A stretch of DNA of 64,000 nt from Streptomyces varsoviensis (GTDB lineage Bacteria > Actinomycetota > Actinomycetes > Streptomycetales > Streptomycetaceae), in assembly GCF_000718635.1 (NCBI RefSeq), contig NZ_JOBF01000005.1, positions 124,001-188,000 of the forward strand. The letters run 5' to 3'. How positions within the stretch are numbered: position 1 is the stretch's first letter; each line of letters starts with the position of its first letter. The notes under the pieces were generated by a model. The model had not been told where the DNA came from and did not search any database. It saw only the letters and a program-made list of their open reading frames with translations. Below are positions 45,295-55,006 of this stretch, in pieces. The position numbers were made by a program, and so were the translations under genes.

Positions 45295-45717
45295 TCACAG
45301 CGTGCGGTGCGCGTGCGGCGCCGGCGACGGGCTGCCGTCGCCGAACTCCGCTTCCAGTACGGACATGACCAGCGCGGCCGCGTCCTCCCGGTCCAGCCCG
45401 GCGGCGCGGGCCCGGTCCATCCAGTCGGCCAGCTCGGCGCGGAGCGGGGAGTCAGCGGCGGCCCCGGGCCGGGCGAGCGAGCGGCGTACGAAGGTGCCGA
45501 GCCCCGGGCGCGCCTCCACCAGGCCCTCGCGGTCCAGCTCCCGGTACGCCTTGAGGACGGTGTTGGGGTTGATGGCGGTGGCCGCGACGACCTCTTTGGC
45601 GGTGGGCAGCTTGTCGCCGGGGGCGAGCAGCCCCAGCCGGAGCGCCTGTTTGGTCTGCTGGACGATCTGCAGATAGGTGGCGACGCCGCTCCGCCGGTCG
45701 ATGCGGAATTCGACCAC
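45295..45717 (-). CDS. GntR family regulator, YtrA subfamily
   Basis: This 140-residue regulator has an N-terminal winged helix (IQQTKQALRLGLLAPGDKLPT; NPNTVLKAYRELDREGLVEA) and the short helical C-terminal dimerisation segment typical of YtrA. Such repressors respond to cell-envelope-active compounds and control linked ABC exporters. The GTG at 45717 (VEFRIDRRSGVATYLQ) matches the family start, with GGAAGG upstream; ATG 45723 is a weak alternative. A long palindrome immediately upstream is the likely autoregulatory operator. Confidence 0.92.
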   Translation of the reverse strand: MVEFRIDRRSGVATYLQIVQQTKQALRLGLLAPGDKLPTAKEVVAATAINPNTVLKAYRELDREGLVEARPGLGTFVRRSLARPGAAADSPLRAELADWMDRARAAGLDREDAAALVMSVLEAEFGDGSPSPAPHAHRTL

Positions 45718-45720
45718 GCA

Positions 45721-45758
45721 CATCACCCTTCCACTATTTGCCTAGTGAAAGGGTGATG
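45721..45758. promoter_or_regulatory. Operator palindrome of the GntR/ABC operon
   Basis: Outer arms CATCACCCTT (45721-45730) and AAGGGTGATG (45749-45758) are perfect complements; inner arms CACTA and TAGTG nest within. The 38-bp element overlaps the translation-start region of the GntR gene. Confidence 0.75.
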
Positions 45759-45877
45759 TGTGGCACTGCCCGGTGTCAAACGGACGGAGCCGTACGGCGG
45801 GCCGGGAACGGGCGCTCAGGAGCCCGCCCAGGGCCCGGCCGCCCGCTCGCGCGCCCGCCCGCCCAGGACCGGCCCCC

Positions 45878-46801
45878 TCAGGTCTCCGTCCGGTACATCA
45901 GATCCGTCTCGTGCGTCACGAACCCCAGCCCCTCGTACACCGTCACCGCCGGCACGTTGTCCGCGTCGACGTAGAGCATCGCCGTCGGCAGCCCCTCGCC
46001 CGCCAGGTGGCGCAGCCCGATCGCGGTCAGCGCCTTGCCGAGTCCGCCGCCCTGCGCGCCCGGCCGCACCCCGAGCACGTACACCTCGCCGAGCCCCTCG
46101 GCCGCGTGCACCTTCGTCCAGTGGAATCCGATGATCTGCCCGTCCCGCTCCGCGAGGAAGAAACCCTTCGGGTCGAACCACTCCGCCGCCTTGCGGTCGT
46201 CCAGGTCCCGCTGGGTCAGCGAGCCCTGCTCGGGGTGGTGCGCGAAGGCCGCGCCGTTCACCGCCAGCCACGCCGCGTCGTCCTCGCCGGGCCGGAAGGT
46301 CCGTACGGTCACGCCGGCGGGCAGCGCGGGCTCGGCGAGCTCCAGGCCGGTCAGGGGCCGCCTGAGCTGCCGCAACTCGCGGAAGAGGGAGAGCCCCAGC
46401 ACCTGTGCGAGGTGCCGGGCCGCCGGGTGGCCGCCGTGCGCCCACACCCGCAGCCGCTTGCCGGACTCCCGCAGCAGCGCGTTCCCCAGGGCCCGGCCGT
46501 GGCCCCTGCCCCGCCGCCCGGGCCGCACCACCAGCTCCGCCGACGGCGCCTCCACTTGGTCCGCGTCCTCCAACTGCCCGTATCCGACGAGCTCCCCGCC
46601 GCCGTCCCGCAGCAGCAGATGGCGCACCCCGGCCCGCCGGCCCCGCAGGTGCAGCCGCCCCTGCTCGGAGACGGCGGCCTGGCCGTCCGTCCCGGCCGCC
46701 TCCTCCACCAGGTCGAGCACGGCCTGCGCGGTCTGCGGCGCGAGCTCCTCCAGCACCTCGATCCGGCGCTCGCCGACTGTCTCGTTCACCATGTCGCTCA
46801 T
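45878..46801 (-). CDS. mshD: Mycothiol synthase MshD
   Basis: MshD acetylates Cys-GlcN-inositol to finish mycothiol. Two GNAT acetyltransferase domains are visible: the first ends with ELVVRPGRRGRGHGRALGNAL (weakly conserved, cofactor-binding), the second with VYVLGVRPGAQGGGLGKALT and LYVDADNVPAVTVYEGLGF. Length 307 is standard. The ATG at 46801 (MSDMVNETVGERR) may be replaced by ATG 46792. The window also encodes MshA, about 10 kb away, but not MshB or MshC. Confidence 0.95.
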   Translation of the reverse strand: MSDMVNETVGERRIEVLEELAPQTAQAVLDLVEEAAGTDGQAAVSEQGRLHLRGRRAGVRHLLLRDGGGELVGYGQLEDADQVEAPSAELVVRPGRRGRGHGRALGNALLRESGKRLRVWAHGGHPAARHLAQVLGLSLFRELRQLRRPLTGLELAEPALPAGVTVRTFRPGEDDAAWLAVNGAAFAHHPEQGSLTQRDLDDRKAAEWFDPKGFFLAERDGQIIGFHWTKVHAAEGLGEVYVLGVRPGAQGGGLGKALTAIGLRHLAGEGLPTAMLYVDADNVPAVTVYEGLGFVTHETDLMYRTET

Positions 46802-46962
46802 GGGGCGAGCCTACGGCGGCGACGCCGCGCGCCCCCTCCCCCGTCGGCGGGCGGCAACCGACCCGTAACCCGTTCCTCCTGTCGGGCTACGCGCGTGAAC
46901 CGTAGGCTGCCGCCCATCCGGAGGCATCCGCCGCGCCGCCGCACCGCCCATGAGGGGACTCC

Positions 46963-48780
46963 ATGGCCGCCACACCGCACCGCAACCGCCCCGTACGAAG
47001 ACTGGCGGCCGCCGCGGCCGCGCTCGCCGCCACCGCCGGTGTGCTCTCGGCCGCCGCCCCGGCCGGCGCCTCCGACGCGAGTGCCGCGCGCCACCGCCCC
47101 CAGCACACCGTCGACGTGCAGTTGCTCTCCTTCAACGACCTGCACGGCAACCTCGAACCCCCGCAGGGCGGCTCCGGCACGGTCACCGAGCGGCAGCCCG
47201 ACGGGAGCACCAAGGCGGTGCCCGCGGGCGGCGTGGAATACCTCGCGAGCGCCCTGCGTACGGCCCGCAAGGGACACCCCTACTCCGTGACGGCCGCCGC
47301 CGGCGACATGATCGGGGCGAGCCCGCTGCTGTCCGGGCTCTTCCACGACGAGCCGACCATCGAGGCGATGAACCGGCTCGGCCTCGACGTGACCTCCGTC
47401 GGAAACCACGAATTCGACGAGGGCCGGGCCGAGCTGACGCGCATGCAGCGCGGCGGCTGCCACCCCAAGGACGGCTGCTTCGAGAAGGGCAGGACCTTCA
47501 AGGGCGCCGACTTCCCCTACCTCGCCGCCAACGTCACCGACGAGAAGACCGGCCGCCCCATCCTCAAGCCGTACACCGTCTGGAAGCACAAGGGCGTGAA
47601 GATCGGCTTCATCGGCGTCACGCTCAAGGGCACCCCGGACGTCGTCACGGCGGACGGCGTCAAGGGCCTCGCGTTCCACGACGAGGTCGCCACGATCAAC
47701 AAGTACGCCGCGGAACTGAACCGGCAGGGCGTGAAGTCGATCGTCGCCCTCATCCACGAGGGCGGCCTGCCCGCCTCGTCCTCCTACAACTACGACTGCG
47801 ACAGCCCCGGCCCCGGCGACGGCATCTCCGGGCCCATCGTCGACATCGCCAAACACGTCACCCCCCGCGTGGACGCGCTCGTCACCGGCCACACCCACCA
47901 GGCGTACGCCTGCACCATCCCGGACCCCTCCGGCGCGCCGCGCACCGTGACCTCCGCCGCCTCCTTCGGCCGCCTCTACACGGACACCACGCTCACGTAC
48001 GACCGCCGGAGCGGCGACATCGTCCGTACGAGCGTCCGCGGCCCCAAGGCCGTCAACCACGTCGTGGACCGGACGCGGAAGAAGGCCCCGGACATGACCT
48101 CGCTCCTGGACCGCTGGAACAAGCTGGCCGCGCCCGTCGCCAACAAGCCCGTCGGCTACATCTCCGCCGACATCGACGGGCGGGGCTCCACCGCGTACGA
48201 GAAGCCGCTCGGCGACGTCATCGCCGACGCCCAGCTCGAAGGGCTCGCCCCGGCCGACAAGGGCGGCGCGCAGATCGCCTTCATGAACCCCGGCGGCATC
48301 CGCTCCGACCTCGCCCACAAGGCGTCGGGCGGCGAGGGCGACGGGGTCGTCACCTACGGCGAGGCGTTCACGGTCCAGCCCTTCACCAACATGATGACCA
48401 CCGTGGACCTCACCGGCGCCCAGGTCGTCGACGCCCTCAAACAGCAGGTCAGCGGGGCCAACGCGGCGCAGCCGCGCATTCTCCAGATCTCGAAGGGCCT
48501 CACCTACACCCTCGACCTCACCAAGTCGGGCGCGGACCGCGTCGTGACCGGCTCCATCAAGCTCGACGGCGCGGCGATCGACCCGGCGAAGACCTATCGG
48601 GTGGCCATGAACGAGTTCCTGACCGGCGGCGGCGACGGCTTCCCCGCCTTCAAGGAAGGCAGGAACAAGCTCGTCGGCGCCTCCGACCTCGACCTCTTCG
48701 TCGCCTACCTCAAGGCCCACTCCACCCCGTCGGCCCCCCTGGCCCCGCCGCCCGCGGACCGCATCACCGTCCTCAAGTGA
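46963..48780 (+). CDS. Secreted 5'-nucleotidase / metallophosphatase
   Basis: This 605-residue UshA-like enzyme has a Sec signal peptide (LAAAAAALAATAGVLSAAAPAGA), an N-terminal two-metal phosphatase domain (SFNDLHGNLEP, AAGDMIGASPLL, SVGNHEFDEG, HEGG, TGHTHQAY) and a C-terminal substrate domain (IAFMNPGGIRSDLAHK; LTYTLDLTKSG). It releases phosphate and nucleoside from extracellular nucleotides, consistent with a role in phosphate supply. A ribosome site GAGGGGA precedes ATG 46963. A PHO box was sought upstream and not recognised. Confidence 0.94.
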   Translation: MAATPHRNRPVRRLAAAAAALAATAGVLSAAAPAGASDASAARHRPQHTVDVQLLSFNDLHGNLEPPQGGSGTVTERQPDGSTKAVPAGGVEYLASALRTARKGHPYSVTAAAGDMIGASPLLSGLFHDEPTIEAMNRLGLDVTSVGNHEFDEGRAELTRMQRGGCHPKDGCFEKGRTFKGADFPYLAANVTDEKTGRPILKPYTVWKHKGVKIGFIGVTLKGTPDVVTADGVKGLAFHDEVATINKYAAELNRQGVKSIVALIHEGGLPASSSYNYDCDSPGPGDGISGPIVDIAKHVTPRVDALVTGHTHQAYACTIPDPSGAPRTVTSAASFGRLYTDTTLTYDRRSGDIVRTSVRGPKAVNHVVDRTRKKAPDMTSLLDRWNKLAAPVANKPVGYISADIDGRGSTAYEKPLGDVIADAQLEGLAPADKGGAQIAFMNPGGIRSDLAHKASGGEGDGVVTYGEAFTVQPFTNMMTTVDLTGAQVVDALKQQVSGANAAQPRILQISKGLTYTLDLTKSGADRVVTGSIKLDGAAIDPAKTYRVAMNEFLTGGGDGFPAFKEGRNKLVGASDLDLFVAYLKAHSTPSAPLAPPPADRITVLK

Positions 48781-48853
48781 CCTGCCCCGGACCGCGATTC
48801 CGCCGACAGCGAGCGCACTTCCATGCCGCTTCCCCGTGGGGCAGAGTCGCCCC

Positions 48854-49837
48854 ATGAGGCTGCTGATACTGGGCGGAACGGAATTCGTGGGCCGGGCCCT
48901 CACCGAGGAGGCGCTGAAACGGGGGTGGGAGACGACCGTGTTCCACCGCGGCCGCCACGCCGCGCCCCCGGGCGTCACCACCGTCCTCGGCGACCGGACG
49001 GCCGAGAACGGCCTGGCCGGGCTCGCCGGGGGCGAGTGGGACGCCGTCGTCGACACCTGGGCGGGCGCCCCCACGGCCGTACGGGACGCGGCCCGGCTGC
49101 TGGCCGACCGCGCCCCGCGCTACGCCTACATCTCCAGCCGCTCCGTCTACCGGCACCCCTGCGCGCCGGGGCTCGACGAGAGCGGCGCCCTGGTCGACGG
49201 CTCGCCCGACGCCGGCGACGTCGAGTACCCGGAGGCCAAGCGCGGCGGCGAACTCGCCGCCGTCGCCGCCTTCGGCGACCGGGCGCTGCTGGTACGGGCC
49301 GGGCTCATCCTCGGCCCCTGGGAGAACGTCGGCCGGCTCCTGTGGTGGCTGAACCGGATGGCCCGCGGCGGCCCCGTCCTGGCCCCCGGCCCCCGCGACT
49401 CGGGCATCCAGTTCGTCGACCCCCGCGACCTCGCCGCGTGGACCCTCGGCGCGATCGAGCAGCGGCTCGGCGGCCCGTACAACCTGGTCAGCCCGCGCGG
49501 CCACGCCACCATGGGCGAACTCCTCGACGCCTGCGCCCGCGTCACCGGCGGCCGCGCCGAACTCCGCTGGACCGCCCCGGAGAAGATCCTCGCCGCCGGC
49601 GTCGAACCCTGGACCGAGATCCCCGTCTGGATCCCCCCGGGCGAACTCCACGACACCATCCACGCCGGCGGCTCCGCCAAGGCCATCGCCTCCGGCCTCC
49701 GCTGCCGCCCCGTAGCCGAAACCGTCACCGACACCTGGACCTGGCTCCAGTCCCTCCCCTCCCCCGCCCCCCTCCGCCCGGACATCCAGCGAACGGCCCT
49801 CACCCCCCAGAAGGAGGCAGAGATCCTGGCCATGTGA
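48854..49837 (+). CDS. NAD-dependent epimerase/reductase family protein
   Basis: This 327-residue extended-SDR protein has the dinucleotide-binding fold LILGGTEFVGRALTEEALKRG (shifted Gly pattern GGTEFVG), an AYISSRSVY strand with catalytic-like Tyr/Ser, and EYPEAKRGGELA with the Lys of the YxxxK-type site. It resembles the actinobacterial isoflavone-reductase/GDP-mannose epimerase-like proteins often located near the nucleotidase gene. Substrate unknown. It is 73 nt after the nucleotidase stop and may be co-transcribed with it. Confidence 0.85.
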   Translation: MRLLILGGTEFVGRALTEEALKRGWETTVFHRGRHAAPPGVTTVLGDRTAENGLAGLAGGEWDAVVDTWAGAPTAVRDAARLLADRAPRYAYISSRSVYRHPCAPGLDESGALVDGSPDAGDVEYPEAKRGGELAAVAAFGDRALLVRAGLILGPWENVGRLLWWLNRMARGGPVLAPGPRDSGIQFVDPRDLAAWTLGAIEQRLGGPYNLVSPRGHATMGELLDACARVTGGRAELRWTAPEKILAAGVEPWTEIPVWIPPGELHDTIHAGGSAKAIASGLRCRPVAETVTDTWTWLQSLPSPAPLRPDIQRTALTPQKEAEILAM

Positions 49838-49858
49838 CCACCCCGGGTCCCAAAAGGA

Positions 49859-50078
49859 GCGCGGGGAATTGCGCGCCCAACAACCAGGCCCGTCAGGGGG
49901 CGCGGGGAACTGCGCGACCAGCCACGAACGGCCCGCGGCCAACCGACAACGGGCGGCCCTGTAAGGGGCGCGGGGAACTGCGCGAGCAACCACAACCGAC
50001 CCGCAGCCAACCAACAACCGGCCCCGTCAGGGGCGCGGGGAACTGCGCGACCAACCACGGACGGCCCGCAGTCGACCG
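49859..50078 (+). repeat. Four copies of the common Streptomyces intergenic repeat
   Basis: The unit begins GCGCGGGGAACTGCGCG (copies at 49859, 49900, 49968 and 50033; the first has AATT in place of AACT) and continues into a less conserved tail such as ACCACGGACGGCCCGCAG. Spacing is 41-68 bp. I recognise it as the dispersed GGGGCGCGGGGAACTGCGCGA repeat often found after streptomycete genes. Here it fills the gap between the convergent SDR gene and the kinase gene, where it may act as terminator or RNA hairpin. Confidence 0.85.
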
Positions 50079-50108
50079 ACGGAAAACCAAAATTGGCACG
50101 GCGAAAAG

Positions 50109-51521
50109 CTAAAGAGCCGGCGGCTCCGTGGCGGCGCCCGGCAGCCGCAGCGAAGCCACCGTCCCACCCCCCTCCGCCGCCCGCAGGGCGACCTCCCCGC
50201 CGGCCTGCTGGACGGTACGGGCGACGATGGACAGGCCCAGCCCACTGCCGGGCAGGCTACGCGCGGAGGGCGAGCGCCAGAACCGCTCGAAGACGTGCGG
50301 AAGGTCGTCGGCGGGGATGCCGGGCCCCCGGTCCCGTACCGTCAGCTCCCCGCGGCGCAGCGCGACGTCCACGACGCCGCCCGCCGGGCTGAACTTCACC
50401 GCGTTGTCGAGCAGGTTCACGAGCGCCCGCTCCAGCGCGGGCGGCTCGGCCCGTACGTACCAGGGTTCGAGGTCCGCGGTGATGGTGATGCCCGTACCGC
50501 GCAGCCTGGCCCGCCGCACGGCGCGTTCGGCGGCCTCGTGCAGGGGGACGATCTGCAGGGGACCGCTGCCCGGCGCGGTGTCCGGGCGGGACAGCTCCTG
50601 GAGGTCGCCGATCAGCTCGGACAACTCCGTCATCTGCGCCTTGACGCTGGCGAGCAGTTCCTTGCGGTCCTCGGCCGGGATGGCCCGGCCGGTGTCCTCG
50701 CTGCGGGCGAGCAGGTCGATGTTGGTGCGCAGCGAGGTGAGCGGGGTGCGCAGTTCGTGCCCGGCGTCGGCGATGAGCTGCTGCTGGCGGTCGCGCGAGG
50801 AGGCGAGGGCGGCGGTCATGGAGTTGAAGGAGCGGGAGAGCCGCGCGATCTCGTCCTCGCCGTCGACGGGGATGCGTACGGCCAGGTCCTCGGTGCGGGC
50901 GATGTGCTCGACGGCGCCGGTGAGCCGGTCCACGGGGCGCAGTCCGGAGCGGGCGATCCAGAGCCCGGCGGTGGCGGCGCCGAGGACGCCGACCCCGGCG
51001 ACGGCGACGAGGACCAGGGCGAGGCGGCTGAGCGCGCCGTCGATCTCGTCGAGGGGCCGGGCGACGGAGACGGTGAACCGGGTGTCGCCGAGGACCAGGC
51101 CCCGCGTGAGGACCCGGACGGACTCGCCCTTGTCGGTGGTGCTGTCGTGCAGCGTCTCCCGCTCCTGGCCCTGGGCGACCGCGACGTCGGCCGCCGTCAC
51201 CTTGACGGGCTGCGAGTTCCGGCCGACGCAGCGGCCCCCGTCGGGCTGCACCAACTGCACATAGGCCACGACGGGGGCCGCGTTGTCGCTGCTGTCGGGC
51301 TGTTTGGAGCGGCAGAGGACGAACGTCTCCTGGATGTAGCCGGTCGGCAGGGTGACGTTCTGCAGCGAGCTGTCCAGCTCGTCCCGCAGTTGGGTCCGCG
51401 TCAGGAACCAGCACGCGAACGCCGAGGCCGCCACCGCGACCGCGACGGCCGCCGCGGTCAGGATGGCCAGCCGCGAGCGCAATGGCAGCCGGTTGAACCG
51501 GCGGGCCGGCGGTGCCGTCAT
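50109..51521 (-). CDS. HAMP-containing sensor histidine kinase
   Basis: This 470-residue kinase has two membrane helices (about 17-40 and 160-185) around an extracytoplasmic sensor domain with two Cys, then a HAMP linker, the dimerisation domain with His in [14 protein letters not shown], and an HATPase domain ([30 protein letters not shown]). Its end is near the dispersed repeats. The response regulator overlaps its start by 4 nt. A secreted-type serine protease gene lies beside the pair, which suggests a role in envelope protein stress similar to CssRS (inference). Confidence 0.93.
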   Translation of the reverse strand: MTAPPARRFNRLPLRSRLAILTAAAVAVAVAASAFACWFLTRTQLRDELDSSLQNVTLPTGYIQETFVLCRSKQPDSSDNAAPVVAYVQLVQPDGGRCVGRNSQPVKVTAADVAVAQGQERETLHDSTTDKGESVRVLTRGLVLGDTRFTVSVARPLDEIDGALSRLALVLVAVAGVGVLGAATAGLWIARSGLRPVDRLTGAVEHIARTEDLAVRIPVDGEDEIARLSRSFNSMTAALASSRDRQQQLIADAGHELRTPLTSLRTNIDLLARSEDTGRAIPAEDRKELLASVKAQMTELSELIGDLQELSRPDTAPGSGPLQIVPLHEAAERAVRRARLRGTGITITADLEPWYVRAEPPALERALVNLLDNAVKFSPAGGVVDVALRRGELTVRDRGPGIPADDLPHVFERFWRSPSARSLPGSGLGLSIVARTVQQAGGEVALRAAEGGGTVASLRLPGAATEPPAL

Positions 51522-52255
51522 TCGGCGCCGCCGTCGGCCCGGAGCACGTACCCCACGCCGCGCACGGTGTGTACGAGCCGCGGCTCGCCGCCGGCCTCCG
51601 TCTTGCGGCGCAGGTACATGACGTAGACGTCGAGGGAGTTGGAGGAGGGTTCGAAGTCGAAGCCCCAGACGGCCTTGAGGATCTGTTCGCGGGTGAGGAC
51701 CTGGCGGGGGTGGGCGAGGAACATCTCCAGCAGGGTGAACTCCGTACGGGTGAGTTCCACGTGCCGGGAGCCGCGCACCACTTCGCGGGTGGCGGGGTTC
51801 ATGCGCAGGTCGGCGAAGGCGAGTACGTCGTCCTCGGCGTGCCCGGCGTCGGCCGCGGCGGCGTAGGAGCTGCGGCGCAGCAGGGCGCGGATGCGGGCGA
51901 GGAGTTCGTCGAGTTCGAAGGGTTTGACGAGGTAGTCGTCGGCGCCCGCGTCGAGGCCGGTGACCCGGTCGCCGACGGTGTCGCGGGCGGTGAGCATCAG
52001 GATCGGCACGGTGATCTTGTTGGCCCGCAGCCGCCGGGCGGCGGTCAGGCCGTCCATGCGGGGCATGAGGACGTCGAGGACGATCAGTTCGGGGTCGTAG
52101 CCGGCGACCTTCTCGACGGCGTCGAGGCCGTCCACGGCCAGCTCGGTGTCGTACCCCTCGAAGGCGAGGCTGCGGCGGAGCGCTTCGCGGACGGCCGGCT
52201 CGTCGTCGACGATGAGGACGCGGGCGGGCTGGTCGCCGTGTTCGGCGGGGGTCAT
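51518..52255 (-). CDS. OmpR-family response regulator
   Basis: This 245-residue regulator has acidic pair VDDE, phospho-acceptor Asp61 in [13 protein letters not shown], Thr/Lys in LTARD and DYLVKPFEL, and a winged helix ([29 protein letters not shown]). It is the partner of the kinase with which it overlaps (stop and start share 4 nt). It probably controls the protease gene on the same strand upstream. Confidence 0.94.
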   Translation of the reverse strand: MTPAEHGDQPARVLIVDDEPAVREALRRSLAFEGYDTELAVDGLDAVEKVAGYDPELIVLDVLMPRMDGLTAARRLRANKITVPILMLTARDTVGDRVTGLDAGADDYLVKPFELDELLARIRALLRRSSYAAAADAGHAEDDVLAFADLRMNPATREVVRGSRHVELTRTEFTLLEMFLAHPRQVLTREQILKAVWGFDFEPSSNSLDVYVMYLRRKTEAGGEPRLVHTVRGVGYVLRADGGAE

Positions 52256-52390
52256 CGGGTTACCTCACGGTGGGACGGGGGCGGGCGCACTGGACGTTCG
52301 CTAGCGTCGCACGAGGCCCGTGCCGGTCGGCGGCCGACGGTGCCGGCCGCTCCCGCCGCCGCGCGGCCCGGCGGTCTGCGGTCGTCGGCC

Positions 52391-53587
52391 TCAGTTGCTC
52401 CCGCCGCCGCGCAGCTTGGCGAGGTCCGCCTTGACCGTGTTGATCGGTATCGAGAAGCCGAGGCCCGCGGAGCCGGAGTCGCCGCCGCTCGAACCGGTCG
52501 GGTACATGGCCGAGTTGATGCCGATGATCTGCCCGTTCATGTTGATGAGGGCGCCGCCGGAGTTGCCGGGGTTGAGCGAGGCGTCGGTCTGTATGGCCTT
52601 GTAGGTCGTCTTGGACGATCCGGTGTCGCCGTTGTACTGCTCGCCGCCGAACTCGAACGGCCACGGGCGCTCGCCGCCGCGGCCCTCGGGGCCCGGCTGG
52701 CCCTGGTCCTGGCCCTTGCCGGGCTCCTTGGCGACGGTGACGTCGCGGTTGAGGGCGGAGACGATGCCGCTGGTGACGGTGCCGGTCAGCCCCTCGGGCG
52801 AGCCGATGGCGACGACGTCGTCGCCGACCTGGACCTTGCTGGAGTCGCCTAGCGAGGCGGGCTTGAGGTCCTTGACGTCCCGCGCCTTGAGGAGCGCGAG
52901 GTCCTTGTCGGGGTCGGTGCCGACGACGTCGGCCGTCAGGGTGCGTCCGTCGCTGGTCTTGACCTTGACGGTGTCCGCGCCGGAGACGACGTGGTTGTTG
53001 GTGACGATCTCGCCGTTCTTCGTGATGACCACGCCGGAGCCGGTGGACTGCCCGGCGGCGGTGCTGGCCTGGACCTCGACGATGCTCGGGGAGACGGCCT
53101 TGGCGACGGCGGCGACGCCGCTGCTCTTGGTGGCCGCGTTCGAGACGGGCGCGGAGACGCTGGAGGTCGAGGAGTGGTTGGTGGCCCCGCCGACCAGCGC
53201 CGCCGTGCCGCCGCCGATGACCGCGGCGGCCAGCGCCACGGCGGCGAGCAGGCCGACGGTCTTCTTGCGGGCGCCGTGCCGGACGGGGGCGGGCACGGCG
53301 CCCGCTGCCGAGGAGCCGTCGCCGGGGTACGCGGCGCCGCCGGGACCACCATGGCCGCCGCCCTCACCGCTGCCGCCGCTGCCACTGCCTTCGGCGGGCC
53401 AGACGGTCACGCCGGTCGCCGTGGTGATCGGCTGCCCGTGCTGCCCGTACCGCGGGGAGGCCCCGGGGTAGGGCGGCCGAGGGGCCTGCGCGGGCTGGTC
53501 CGGCGCGTGCGCCGGCGGGTCGGGGTAACCGGAAGGCTGCTGCTGGTAGGGGTCCTGGGAGCCGCTGGGGCGGTGGCTTTCGGTCAT
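52391..53587 (-). CDS. HtrA/DegP-like membrane-anchored serine protease
   Basis: This 398-residue protein has a cytoplasmic Pro/Gly/Gln-rich N-terminus (1-105), one membrane helix (about 110-132), and an extracytoplasmic trypsin-like domain with catalytic His199 in NNHVV, Asp229 in DPDKDLALL and Ser343 in NPGNSGGAL. No PDZ domain follows, unlike typical HtrA. A Gly/Pro-rich loop (about 289-322) interrupts the domain. It is the likely target of the adjacent kinase-regulator pair, removing damaged secreted proteins. Confidence 0.92.
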   Translation of the reverse strand: MTESHRPSGSQDPYQQQPSGYPDPPAHAPDQPAQAPRPPYPGASPRYGQHGQPITTATGVTVWPAEGSGSGGSGEGGGHGGPGGAAYPGDGSSAAGAVPAPVRHGARKKTVGLLAAVALAAAVIGGGTAALVGGATNHSSTSSVSAPVSNAATKSSGVAAVAKAVSPSIVEVQASTAAGQSTGSGVVITKNGEIVTNNHVVSGADTVKVKTSDGRTLTADVVGTDPDKDLALLKARDVKDLKPASLGDSSKVQVGDDVVAIGSPEGLTGTVTSGIVSALNRDVTVAKEPGKGQDQGQPGPEGRGGERPWPFEFGGEQYNGDTGSSKTTYKAIQTDASLNPGNSGGALINMNGQIIGINSAMYPTGSSGGDSGSAGLGFSIPINTVKADLAKLRGGGSN

Positions 53588-53697
53588 GTCTATGACTCTG
53601 CTCCCGGATGATGAGAACTCTCTGAGGGCTTACTGAGAAGCCCGGCAGAAGTAGGTATGCCCGAAATAAGGAACGGGAACCAGGACGGCCCCCGGGG

Positions 53698-53762
53698 GCC
53701 GATCAGGTCCAATCAGGCCCCATCAGGGCCGATCAGGTCCCATCAGGGCCGATCAGGGTCCA
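53698..53762. repeat. Short tandem repeats between the protease and LacI genes
   Basis: Five or six copies of a 10-bp-type unit GATCAGGTCC / CATCAGGGCC (YATCAGGKCC) fill the 53698-53762 interval. They are rich in GATCA, suggesting stacked protein sites or simple slippage. Confidence 0.8.
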
Positions 53763-53783
53763 TCTGGATCAAGTCATACCCGC

Positions 53784-54809
53784 TCAGCCCTGGCAGCCGC
53801 AGGAGCGGCGCACCACGAGCGCCGACGGGAACTGCTTGAGCCGCTCCCGCCGCGACCCGGCGACCCGCAGCCCGTCGTCCAGCACGAGGTCCACGGCCGC
53901 GCGCGCCATGGCCGTACGGTCCGAGGAGACCGTCGTGAGCGGCGGGTCCGTGAGCGCGGCCTCCTTCACATCGTCGAACCCGGCGACCGCCAGCTCGCCC
54001 GGCACGTCGATGCGCAGCTCGCGGGCGGCCCGCAGCACCCCGAAGGCCTGGTCGTCGGTGGCGCAGACGATGGCGGGCGGCCGGTCGGGGCCGGCGAGCA
54101 GGTCGAGGGCGACGGTGTAGGCGTCGTAGCGGTTGTACGGGGCCTGGAAGAGCCGGCCCTCCAGCGACTTGCCGGCCTCGCGCATGGCCCGCCGCCACCC
54201 CTCGACGTGGTCGGTCACCGGGTCGCCGATGGTCGGGGTCTTCTCGGTGCCGCCGAGGCACGCCACGTACGGGTGGCCGTGCTCCAGCAGGTGCCGGGTG
54301 GTGAGCTGCGCGCCGCCGACGTCGTCGGTGACGACGGCCACGTCGTCGATGGCGTCGGGGCGGCGGTGCAGCAGCACCACGCGCGCCTCCCAGGCGTCGA
54401 TCTCGGCGGCGGCGTGCTCGCTCGGGCCCTGGCTGATGAGGATCAGGCCGGAGACCCGCATGCCCAGGAACGCGCGCAGGTAGTGCACTTCGCGCTCGTC
54501 GAGGTAGTCGGAGTTGCCGACGAGCACCATCTTCCCGCGCTCGGCCGCGGCCTGCTCGACGGCGTGCGCCATCTCCGCGAAGAACGGCTGGCGGGCGTCG
54601 GGCACGATCAGACCTATGAGGTCGGTGCGGCGGGAGGCCATCGCCTGGGCGACCCGGTCCGGCCGGTAGCCGAGCTCCTTGATCGCCGCGAGTACCCGCT
54701 CCCGAGTGGCCGGGGCGACCGGCCTTGGTCCGTTGTTGATGACATAGCTGACGACCGCGGTCGAAGTCCCCGCCAGCCGTGCCACATCGTCCCGCGTCAC
54801 CTTGGCCAC
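53784..54809 (-). CDS. LacI family transcriptional regulator
   Basis: This 341-residue repressor has an N-terminal helix-turn-helix ([22 protein letters not shown]), hinge helix ([15 protein letters not shown]) and periplasmic-binding-type domain ([41 protein letters not shown]), with a sugar-binding Asp in GFDDVKEA. The C-terminus has an unusual CGCQG with two Cys. It lies between the protease and glnR. No sugar operon is adjacent, so the ligand is unknown. Confidence 0.93.
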   Translation of the reverse strand: MAKVTRDDVARLAGTSTAVVSYVINNGPRPVAPATRERVLAAIKELGYRPDRVAQAMASRRTDLIGLIVPDARQPFFAEMAHAVEQAAAERGKMVLVGNSDYLDEREVHYLRAFLGMRVSGLILISQGPSEHAAAEIDAWEARVVLLHRRPDAIDDVAVVTDDVGGAQLTTRHLLEHGHPYVACLGGTEKTPTIGDPVTDHVEGWRRAMREAGKSLEGRLFQAPYNRYDAYTVALDLLAGPDRPPAIVCATDDQAFGVLRAARELRIDVPGELAVAGFDDVKEAALTDPPLTTVSSDRTAMARAAVDLVLDDGLRVAGSRRERLKQFPSALVVRRSCGCQG

Positions 54810-54913
54810 GCGCGGCAGTCTACGCGGCTAAACGGCCGAACCCGCCGCCCGGCGACCGGGGTGCGGGGCCACGGCCGCGGCGCCGCCCGGCCGTATCGGA
54901 AACGGCCCTATCA

Positions 54914-54975
54914 CGCCGGTCCGCATCGCACCGGTCCGCATCGCACCGGTCCGTATCGCACCCGCCCGCATCGGA
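54914..54975. repeat. Four 15-bp tandem repeats downstream of glnR
   Basis: Four copies of a CCGGTCCGCATCGCA unit (the last degenerate) lie between the LacI and glnR genes. They occupy the gene-free 54810-55006 interval. Confidence 0.8.
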
Positions 54976-55006
54976 CGCGGCGCCGGCCGCCCGGTCGACG
55001 GCCCGG

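Noticed and set aside
53657..53839. 60-codon open frame between the protease and LacI genes
   Set aside because: It is mostly the translation of a short tandem repeat and overlaps the LacI 3' end.
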